A stretch of 20,084 bases of DNA from Prevotella sp. (GTDB lineage: Bacteria; Bacteroidota; Bacteroidia; Bacteroidales; Bacteroidaceae). Within the stretch, counting starts at the first letter, position 1, and the number at the start of each line of letters is the position of its first letter. Position numbers and translations under genes: made by a program. The DNA is taken from contig JAILAA010000207.1 of the NCBI GenBank assembly GCA_024681875.1, positions 1 to 20,084 on the forward strand, written 5' to 3'. Of the stretch, positions 1 to 5,126 are shown piece after piece. Below the pieces are notes generated by a model. That model was not told where the DNA came from. It was given only the letters and a program-made list of their open reading frames with translations, and did no database searches.

Positions 1-643
1 TGACCTGCAAATTAGGAGCTTTAGCCACTCCGTCAAGGTATTTTGCTCGAACTCTTGAAAAGCACATGGCACCAAGCATGGAAAGCATGTTGAGAAGGAC
101 TGCAATTTCATATCCTTCAGGGCAACCAAGAATGAATTTTAGGAATGACGGTAATTGAGGCATAGGATGCTTCTTGCGATAGTCATCAAGCCAAAGTTTA
201 TCATTTGGAGAATTGTCTGAGCCGTTATCATTACTATCTGGGGTGAAGCCATCAGCAAGTTTTATTCTGGCCTTTTCTTTCTCATAGTCCAAATCAATTA
301 TCTTTTCTTCTCTATGTTTCCTGACATCTGACTGGTTGTTAGTGTCATGCAGTTTAGCCTCTGCTTCACATTCTCTTTCACGAAGTTTGGCCTTTTCCTC
401 ACACTTAACTCGCTCCAGATCAATTTTAGCAGAATTATTAGCCTTATTGATAGCCCAAGTACCAGCCTTGTCAACTGTTATCTTAATAACAACCAATACG
501 AGACCAAGCATAAAAAGAATGAAAGCAACATTAATAACTCCTTTTTCCATTCTATCCATTGCTCTGTATGCTCTTTGTTCGCCCTGACTATCTAAATTAG
601 CTAAAATAGCAGCAGGGGCATAATTCATAAGTGGGATGTTCAT
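1..643 (-). CDS. Membrane/coiled-coil protein of mobile element, 3' end beyond window
   Basis: The reading frame is open from an ATG at 643 (a second ATG lies at 628) to the left edge, giving at least 214 residues. Residues about 37-55 form one hydrophobic helix (VINVAFILFMLGLVLVVIKI). Residues about 65-130 are highly charged (repeated K/E/R, 'EEKAKLRERECEAEAKL') and look like a coiled coil. An acidic Ser/Asn/Asp linker follows, then 'MPQLPSFLKFILGCPEGYE..LLNMLSMLGAMCFSRVRAKY'. That last stretch resembles the start of DUF3987-type primase/helicase-like proteins of Bacteroidales mobile elements, but the P-loop that would confirm this lies outside the window. It is the last gene visible in a same-strand cluster with the 107-aa gene upstream (50-bp gap). 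The existence of the gene is well supported; the DUF3987 assignment is tentative. Confidence 0.7.
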   Translation of the reverse strand, partial: MNIPLMNYAPAAILANLDSQGEQRAYRAMDRMEKGVINVAFILFMLGLVLVVIKITVDKAGTWAINKANNSAKIDLERVKCEEKAKLRERECEAEAKLHDTNNQSDVRKHREEKIIDLDYEKEKARIKLADGFTPDSNDNGSDNSPNDKLWLDDYRKKHPMPQLPSFLKFILGCPEGYEIAVLLNMLSMLGAMCFSRVRAKYLDGVAKAPNLQV

Positions 644-693
644 CTGCAAAGAAATTTTGGGAGAGGACACCGCCCCCCCCTCCCAGGTTAATA

Positions 694-1017
694 CTACAAG
701 GACTTGACACAGTTGATGATACGCATGACCATCACAGTCTCTAGCCCGAACTTCTTACCGATGGTAGACGGCTGCATACCATCTTCGTGCATTTGCCTGA
801 TACTGTAAACCTCCTGCTCCGAAAGGGTTATAGGCTTTCCATTAGCAGAGAAGAACACATACTTGACTTCCTTTTGGATAGTCGGCTCTTGTGTCCTTGT
901 TCCCCTGTGCTTTACAGCGTAGAGGGCAGCAGCAGACACACATACACCCAGGGTAGTGACCATAATAGCAGTTCTGCCTCTGGGAATGAATTTTGGAATT
1001 ATAACTTGTGCTGACAT
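694..1017 (-). CDS. Small membrane protein with C-terminal helix-turn-helix
   Basis: This encodes 107 residues. A hydrophobic stretch at about residues 17-35 (TAIMVTTLGVCVSAAALYAV) is preceded by basic residues, so a single membrane helix with a short N-terminal tail is likely. The C-terminal half, about residues 62-105 (LSEQEVYSIRQMHEDGMQPSTIGKKFGLETVMVMRI), reads like a resolvase/Hin-type helix-turn-helix of the pattern 'L.EQEV..IR.MH..G.....I...FG....TV.RI'. A membrane-anchored DNA-binding protein is an inference. The gene is in the mobile-element cluster, 61 bp after the ParB-like gene and 50 bp before the membrane/coiled-coil gene. I do not recognise a named family. Confidence 0.75.
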   Translation of the reverse strand: MSAQVIIPKFIPRGRTAIMVTTLGVCVSAAALYAVKHRGTRTQEPTIQKEVKYVFFSANGKPITLSEQEVYSIRQMHEDGMQPSTIGKKFGLETVMVMRIINCVKSL

Positions 1018-1078
1018 ATAATGAAACGGTTATGAGAGTGCCGCCTGTGAGAAAGACAGCACCCTCTGGTTACTACTG

Positions 1079-2125
1079 TTATGCGGCTTTCATCATTTCG
1101 TCAAGTTTCTTCTTGATAACTTGGTCTTTTGTGACGTGCTTCTTCTTGTTACCTTCAGCTCCAATAATGGCAGTGTAGATGCTCTTGCTCATGTTCTGTA
1201 CCTTCTCATCGATAGCCAAGGCTTCTGCTGTCTTATCTTTGGCTTTGTTAATCCGTTCAGCACACCATTGGGCAGCAGAGACACCTCGATAGATTTTCTC
1301 GGCACCTTCATTTCCGAACTGAGCCTTGAAACTCTCATAGCATTGAGTTAGAGCGTCAGTCGTGTCCTTGTCGAATACAGGTGCATCTTCAAGGTCACAG
1401 GTTAGCTTCTTGACCTCTTCCTTGGTCAGCTCTCTGCCGAAAGTCCAGAAGTTTGAGGCTTTTGGAATAGTGCCGTCTTTCTTAATCTTATCCAGATAGT
1501 CCCGGACGTATGGATTCTGGGAACGTGCGCCAGCTATGCCCATCTGATCTTTGGACGTGGTGCGAGTCATGTCTGCGTTGGTAGAAACATAAGCCATGCC
1601 TAATTCCTTTGGAGTATTGTAGTGCCTATAGATGAAATGGAAGTCAAAAGGCTCACCACCTTGCTTCGAGGTGTAGGCCAGAGAGTTCACCCATCCATCA
1701 AGACGGCCATGTCCCTCCATCACACAGTAGACACCCTCTAATTCGTCTGCTGTAAGCTCACGCCCTGATGTCGGGTCTATGAGGGGAAGCCCCCAATCAT
1801 AGACCAACTTGGCTAGAACTAGAATTGCAGGTGTGGTCATTCCGTTAGCCATGCAAGCCAACATCATCTTCACACTACGCTTCCATGTACGGCGGTTGTC
1901 CTTGATGATAGCGACCTTCAAGCCTGCCATATTTTTCAAGTGATACACCCTGTCCTCAACGAGCGGCTGACCATCCCATTCCTTGTGGGCGAACAGACGG
2001 ACAACATCTGCAAAAGGACGGTTGTCGATGAACTGTTTAACCTCTGCCTCGTTAATGAGGGCGTTCTTCTTCTCTGCCTTGGCTACTTTCTTCACCTCAG
2101 CTGCTTTTGTTGAATTCTGTTTCAT
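1079..2125 (-). CDS. ParB/sulfiredoxin-fold-like protein of mobile element
   Basis: This encodes 348 residues. The N-terminal 45 residues are Lys/Ala/Glu-rich. Residues about 75-150 carry a pattern like the ParB/Srx N-terminal domain: 'NRRTWKRSVKMMLACMANGMTTPAILVLAK' followed by 'GVYCVMEGHGRLDGWV', comparable to the 'G.HR..A' box of ParB-type proteins. The remainder is charged and helical and has no motif I recognise; the C-terminus is Lys-rich (KKKHVTKDQVIKKKLDEMMKAA). There are no membrane segments. It lies in the element cluster between the 100-aa and 107-aa genes. ParB-fold proteins act in DNA partition, as CTP switches or occasionally as nucleases; which role applies here cannot be read from the sequence. 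The fold call is by motif only. Confidence 0.75.
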   Translation of the reverse strand: MKQNSTKAAEVKKVAKAEKKNALINEAEVKQFIDNRPFADVVRLFAHKEWDGQPLVEDRVYHLKNMAGLKVAIIKDNRRTWKRSVKMMLACMANGMTTPAILVLAKLVYDWGLPLIDPTSGRELTADELEGVYCVMEGHGRLDGWVNSLAYTSKQGGEPFDFHFIYRHYNTPKELGMAYVSTNADMTRTTSKDQMGIAGARSQNPYVRDYLDKIKKDGTIPKASNFWTFGRELTKEEVKKLTCDLEDAPVFDKDTTDALTQCYESFKAQFGNEGAEKIYRGVSAAQWCAERINKAKDKTAEALAIDEKVQNMSKSIYTAIIGAEGNKKKHVTKDQVIKKKLDEMMKAA

Positions 2126-2161
2126 ATTTCCAATTTGTTAAATGGGTTATTATTATGTTAG

Positions 2162-2464
2162 TTATTCTTTATTCCCCAACAGAAACAGGCCAAGTCCAAT
2201 CCCTGCAATGATGGCTGCATACTTCCAAAACTTGTATTCTGCTTCTGGATTGACACCATAATTAATGGTCTCAACATATATGTTTTCTTCTTTCTCAGTC
2301 ATGGTCTCTTCACCGATGACCTCAATTACAGTCAAAATGGGTGCTTCATCAACAACCTCATTGGGCTTAACCTCAACATTCCACTTGTTGTTATAGTGGT
2401 TGACATACTGACGGCTGCGATAGTTGCAAACCCGACGTGACCTTCTGTTTCCGACTCTACACAT
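2162..2464 (-). CDS. Small tail-anchored protein of mobile element
   Basis: This encodes 100 residues and I do not recognise it. The first 30 residues are very rich in Arg, Tyr and Asn (CRVGNRRSRRVCNYRSRQYVNHYNNKW). The middle is acidic (EEKEENIYVE). Residues about 80-96 (YAAIIAGIGLGLFLLG) form one glycine-containing hydrophobic helix with only three residues after it, so a tail-anchored topology is likely. Its ATG follows the stop codon of the 47-aa gene after 3 bp, which suggests coupled translation. The basic N-terminus could contact nucleic acid, but that is speculation. Confidence 0.65.
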   Translation of the reverse strand: MCRVGNRRSRRVCNYRSRQYVNHYNNKWNVEVKPNEVVDEAPILTVIEVIGEETMTEKEENIYVETINYGVNPEAEYKFWKYAAIIAGIGLGLFLLGNKE

Positions 2465-2467
2465 AAT

Positions 2468-2611
2468 TCAGTACATGGAGTTAATTCTACGTATTTCCTT
2501 GTTTAGCCCATCGAGCATGTCGTAACGGTTGAATGCCATAGCAAGCCTTAGTTTGAGAATCAAGTGCTGTTTCTCTGTCTTCAACTGTAGTTGTATTTCG
2601 TTCTCTTTCAT
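2468..2611 (-). CDS. 47-aa charged helical protein
   Basis: This short gene encodes MKENEIQLQLKTEK, then a Leu/Lys-rich stretch, ending NKEIRRINSMY (47 residues). It starts 3 bp after the DUF3853 stop and stops 3 bp before the next start, so it sits exactly within a polycistron. GAGG appears just before its ATG, overlapping the upstream stop codon. The spacing of Leu/Ile suggests an amphipathic helix or short coiled coil. No family is recognised. The main support is the tight tiling between two neighbouring genes. Confidence 0.6.
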   Translation of the reverse strand: MKENEIQLQLKTEKQHLILKLRLAMAFNRYDMLDGLNKEIRRINSMY

Positions 2612-2614
2612 ACC

Positions 2615-2938
2615 TCAATATAAATTATTATAATAAGGTAAGTATTCGGGTTGTTTGGATGCCTGATCAAGTCGCATGAGTTCCAGCAACTTGTCCGTGT
2701 CAGTAATAATGCAGCGACCTCTCTGGCTTATCGCAGCATTGAACTTACCACTTTTTTTCAAACGCCAGGCAGTAGTGATTGACTGATGAAGAAAGTCTGC
2801 GATACCCTTCAGGCCATAAACAAGGTGTTCTTGGGAATCCTTTTCTTTCTTTTGTTCGGCAATGGGTTGCATATACGAGCGTTCCGGGGTGGAGGTGTCC
2901 GATGCTACCCACATAGTTGAAGTGATGTTCTCTTTCAT
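2615..2938 (-). CDS. DUF3853-family helix-turn-helix protein
   Basis: This encodes 107 residues from the ATG at 2938. An in-frame ATG at 2995 would lie upstream of the likely -7 promoter box at 2973-2980, so the downstream start is preferred. The C-terminal half (HLVYGLKGIADFLHQSITTAWRLKKSGKFNAAISQRGRCIITDTDKLLELM) matches the DUF3853 family of Bacteroidetes mobile elements: an excisionase/MerR-like winged HTH with 'GL.GIA..L..S..TA.R.KKSGK...A..Q.GR..I.D'. The N-terminus is polar and likely disordered. Its position next to the element end and to phased repeats fits a DNA-binding regulator or excision factor; that role is inferred. Confidence 0.85.
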   Translation of the reverse strand: MKENITSTMWVASDTSTPERSYMQPIAEQKKEKDSQEHLVYGLKGIADFLHQSITTAWRLKKSGKFNAAISQRGRCIITDTDKLLELMRLDQASKQPEYLPYYNNLY

Positions 2939-2972
2939 AAGCGTATAATTTAGATGTTTCTGAAATTTTATG

Positions 2973-2980
2973 CAAAGGAA
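2973..2980 (-). promoter_or_regulatory. Candidate -7 box for the element gene cluster
   Basis: Read on the minus strand the sequence is TTCCTTTG followed by CA, one mismatch from the Bacteroidetes TAnnTTTG box. It lies about 35 bp upstream of the DUF3853 ATG. No good -33 TTTG box is present at the usual spacing, so this is a moderate candidate. A second TACTTTTG match lies at 3152-3159 on the same strand and would give a leader of about 210 nt. Confidence 0.4.
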
Positions 2981-3243
2981 AGAAAAAAACTCCAATGAAG
3001 ATTAAAGCGTGAAAGTAGCGAACCAATAGCAACAGAAAATGAAAGAAAAAATACAAATAATGAAAGTGAACAAAAGAAAAGTGAAAGTGGGGAATGTGTA
3101 AATCTGTTAATTCTTTAACAAATATTCACGATTCATGTCTGTTTCTTGGTACAAAAGTATAGAATCAGGTTTATTAGTTAATGTTTTAGTTAAAAAGGCA
3201 AAGTGGAAATTTCAAGATGAAGGATTTGTGGGAAAAGTGCGTT

Positions 3244-3400
3244 TTGCCTCAAATTAGCCACGGCTCATGCGTCAGGGGGCAAAAACTAGAAAAAGAAGGA
3301 TTCTGGAAAGATTGTTTTCAGACTCAAAAATGTCAATGAAAAGAGGTGAAAACTAACGTACTTTTATGGAAAATGCCACATTTGTTGCCTCAAATTAGCC
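3244..3400. repeat. 16-bp perfect direct repeat, two copies
   Basis: TTGCCTCAAATTAGCC occurs at 3244-3259 and again at 3385-3400, 141 bp apart. Each copy is followed by GGGCAAAAA (ending near 3286 and 3415), so each unit can fold as an imperfect inverted repeat: TTTTGCC..GGCAAAA in the first, TTGCC..GGCAA in the second. The second unit abuts the tRNA terminator. They could be recombinase or regulator sites. Confidence 0.7.
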
Positions 3401-3410
3401 TCAAATGGGC

Positions 3411-3442
3411 AAAAAAGAAAGAGAGTTACTTTCGTAACTCTC
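3411..3442 (-). terminator. Intrinsic terminator of tRNA-Asn
   Basis: A perfect 9-bp stem (GAGAGTTAC / GTAACTCTC, 3421-3429 with 3434-3442) closes a GAAA tetraloop on the minus strand. It is followed by TTTCTTTTTT (down to 3411). It starts 12 bp after the tRNA 3' end. Confidence 0.85.
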
Positions 3443-3453
3443 TCATTCTAAGG

Positions 3454-3527
3454 CGCTTCAGGATGGGCTTGAACCAACGACCCCCTGATTAACAGTCAGG
3501 TGCTCTAACCAACTGAGCTACTGAAGC
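3454..3527 (-). tRNA. tRNA-Asn (GTT)
   Basis: The 74-nt minus-strand gene folds as a cloverleaf. The acceptor stem is GCTTCAG/CTGAAGC with discriminator G. The D-arm region is AGCTCAGTTGGTTAGAGC. The anticodon stem-loop CCTGACTGTTAATCAGG carries anticodon GTT, and the T arm contains GGTTCAAGCC. CCA is not fully encoded (CC then T), which is common in this group. Its 3' end points at the putative mobile element, so it is a candidate integration site. Confidence 0.96.
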
Positions 3528-3553
3528 AGGGTGCTTTCTTTCGATTGCGGGTG

Positions 3554-3585
3554 CAAAGGTACGTTGTTTTTTTGAATCCTGCAAA
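3554..3585 (-). promoter_or_regulatory. Promoter of tRNA-Asn
   Basis: On the minus strand TACCTTTG (3554-3561, followed by CA) matches the Bacteroidetes -7 box exactly. TTTG at 3582-3585 is the -33 box with a 20-bp spacer. The tRNA starts 26 bp downstream of the -7 box. Confidence 0.75.
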
Positions 3586-3644
3586 TTTTTTTTTGTTTTT
3601 TTTCTCACTGTACGAAAAAAATCGAGTTTTTTCTGTATTTCTTA

Positions 3645-3674
3645 TTGTTTTTCGTTTGCTTATTCGTACCTTTG
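3645..3674 (+). promoter_or_regulatory. Promoter of the TonB-domain / radical SAM pair
   Basis: TTG (3645-3647), a 19-bp spacer and TACCTTTG (3667-3674, followed by CA) match the Bacteroidetes primary sigma consensus. The ATG at 3696 is 21 bp downstream, which rules out an upstream TTG start at 3645. The 20-nt stretch GCTTATTCGTACCTTTGCAG (3658-3677) is identical to the thiamine operon promoter at 14886-14905. Confidence 0.8.
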
Positions 3675-3695
3675 CAGCAACTAAATATTGAAGCT

Positions 3696-4397
3696 ATGAT
3701 CAACGGACGACACACTTGCAACACACTGAAGGGCATCCGCAAGCAGATAGCGGATGCCAACGAGATTAAATATGAGCCTATTGACTGTACCCACGAGGGC
3801 GAATGTGCAGGCACCTGTCCTGCCTGCGAGGCCGAGGTGCGCTATCTGGAAAGCGAACTCATCAAGCGCAAAGGCTTAGGCAAGAAGGTGGCCGTGGCCG
3901 GTATTGCGATGGGTATGGCAGGTTTGAGCAGCTGCGGCATCGGCAGGATTATCCAGCCGCCACTGGCCGGTATCCCCGTGATGCCGCCGGAGCCGACAGT
4001 CGAGGCCAATGACAGCACACGAGAACAGCCGATAGGCGAACAACTGGTCACTACCGTCGACAGCATCCAGCCTGTGAGAGCCAACGAAAAGGTGCTGGAT
4101 GGCATCGTGGAAGAGCAACCCCATTTCCCTGGCGGACAAACAGCCTTGGAAGCCTATCTGAAGGAAAACGTCCGTCTGCCCGACGAAGAGTGTGTCTATG
4201 GTCGCGTCATTGTTACCTTCAACATTGAGAAAGACGGTACCATCAGCGACGCGAAGGTGACGAAGTCGCTTTCTCCTGCCTGCGACAAGGAAGCCCTGCG
4301 CTTGGTCAACGCCATGCCCAAGTGGCATCCCGGCAAGCAGCTCGGTAAGGCTCACGTCACCAAGTACACCATTCCTGTTGATTTCAAGGCTAAGTGA
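3696..4397 (+). CDS. TonB C-terminal-domain protein with N-terminal Cys4 motif
   Basis: This encodes 233 residues. The N-terminus has a compact cysteine cluster, C31-X5-C37-X3-C41-X2-C44 (CTHEGECAGTCPAC), a possible zinc-ribbon or Fe-S site. A short hydrophobic run follows at about 65-80 (VAVAGIAMGMAGLSSC), ending in a lipobox-like LSSC. A Pro-rich linker (about 86-97, PPLAGIPVMPPEP) leads to a TonB C-terminal domain at about 142-233 ('PHFPGGQTALEAYLKENVRLP..GRVIVTFNIEKDGTISDAKVTKS..CDKEALRLVNAMPKWHPGKQ'). Canonical TonB has an N-terminal membrane anchor and no Cys cluster, so this is a variant. Its stop overlaps the radical SAM gene start by 4 bp, so the two are co-translated. Energy transduction is not assured. 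Confidence 0.88.
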   Translation: MINGRHTCNTLKGIRKQIADANEIKYEPIDCTHEGECAGTCPACEAEVRYLESELIKRKGLGKKVAVAGIAMGMAGLSSCGIGRIIQPPLAGIPVMPPEPTVEANDSTREQPIGEQLVTTVDSIQPVRANEKVLDGIVEEQPHFPGGQTALEAYLKENVRLPDEECVYGRVIVTFNIEKDGTISDAKVTKSLSPACDKEALRLVNAMPKWHPGKQLGKAHVTKYTIPVDFKAK

Positions 4398-5005
4398 AGG
4401 CTCCGCTCATAGCCATTGCCCGCCACCGGCTCACTGTCGACGGCGAGGGCGTTACCACGCTGGTGGCCTTTCATGGCTGCCCATTGCGTTGCCGCTATTG
4501 CCTCAATAGTCAGTGCTGGGACCCAGAAGGCATCAGTCAGTGGACGACGCCCGAGGAACTGGTCGACGAGCTGATGCAGGACAACCTTTATTTTCTCTCC
4601 ACAGGCGGCGGCGTCTGTTTCGGTGGTGGCGAGCCCCTGCTCTATAGTGACTTCATCGTGCGCTTCTGTCAGCTCTGTCCGAAGGAGTGGCACATCTATT
4701 TAGAGTCGTCGCTCAACGTGGCGACCGAGCAGCTTGATGCCGTCATTCCCTATATTCATTATTATTATATAGATGTCAAGGACATGAATCCCGACATCTA
4801 CCGCCGCTATACTGGCGGTTCCTCTTCCCTCATGTTGCAGAATCTGCAGCACCTTGCTGATTTGCATTTGCAGGAGCGCATCACCCTTCGTCTGCCCCTT
4901 ATTCCCGATTTTAATACCGACGATGACCGCCAACGCAGTCAGCTGTATCTCAAGGCACTGGGATACAATCGTTTAGAAAACTTCAGCTACTACGTAAAAA
5001 AATAA
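4394..5005 (+). CDS. Radical SAM protein, activase-like
   Basis: This encodes 203 residues from a GTG start inside GTGA, which overlaps the upstream stop. C29-X3-C33-X2-C36 (CPLRCRYC) is the radical SAM 4Fe-4S site, and 'GGVCFGGGEPLL' (about 73-84) is the SAM-binding GGE motif. 'YLESSLNV' and 'YIDVKDMNPDIYRRYTG' resemble glycyl-radical-enzyme activases (PflA/YjjW-like). It is shorter than PflA (about 245 aa) and has no extra Cys-rich ferredoxin insert. No glycyl radical enzyme is in the window, so the substrate is unknown. Translational coupling with the Cys4-TonB protein suggests a shared task. Confidence 0.88.
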   Translation: MKAPLIAIARHRLTVDGEGVTTLVAFHGCPLRCRYCLNSQCWDPEGISQWTTPEELVDELMQDNLYFLSTGGGVCFGGGEPLLYSDFIVRFCQLCPKEWHIYLESSLNVATEQLDAVIPYIHYYYIDVKDMNPDIYRRYTGGSSSLMLQNLQHLADLHLQERITLRLPLIPDFNTDDDRQRSQLYLKALGYNRLENFSYYVKK

Positions 5006-5039
5006 TGTGACTTTTGAAAAAAAGAGCCATTATTTTTTT
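4996..5039 (+). terminator. Weak AT-rich hairpin after the radical SAM gene
   Basis: AAAAAATAATG (4996-5007 region) can pair with CATTATTTTTT (5028-5039), followed by a T run. The stem has very few G-C pairs and overlaps both the radical SAM stop codon and the -33 box of the next promoter, so termination may be inefficient. Confidence 0.35.
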
Positions 5040-5067
5040 GTCGTTTTGTTTATTCTTTCTATCTTTG
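5037..5067 (+). promoter_or_regulatory. Promoter of the BACON surface protein
   Basis: TTTG (5037-5040), a 19-bp spacer and TATCTTTG (5060-5067, followed by CA) match the Bacteroidetes promoter exactly. The ATG at 5127 is 59 bp downstream of the -7 box. Confidence 0.8.
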
Positions 5068-5126
5068 CATCCTCGGAACATTGGAGATATAGAACAATCA
5101 TGTTAACTTTATCAAATATAATCATT

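Larger units (their letters stand above)
2996..3453. other. Non-coding end/control region of the element
   Basis: No credible gene lies in this stretch of about 460 bp. It is AT-rich and holds four TGAAAG-type repeats (3010, 3040, 3061, 3082), a -7-like box on the minus strand at 3152-3159, a 16-bp perfect direct repeat (3244-3259 and 3385-3400), and the tRNA terminator next to the tRNA gene. The layout fits the end or attachment region of an integrated element; the exact boundary cannot be set from one sequence. Confidence 0.6.

Noticed and set aside
336..595. Two plus-strand reading frames of 82-83 codons
   Set aside because: They are antisense to the longer minus-strand frame that is open from 643 to the edge and has a coherent membrane/coiled-coil composition.
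2745..3056. 103-codon minus-strand frame rich in Phe
   Set aside because: It overlaps the DUF3853 gene in another frame and its start lies in the non-coding repeat zone; the DUF3853 frame has clear family similarity.
3124..3150. Possible 9-codon leader peptide (MNREYLLKN) on the minus strand after the -7-like box at 3152
   Set aside because: It is too short and has no regulatory structure or codon bias to support translation.
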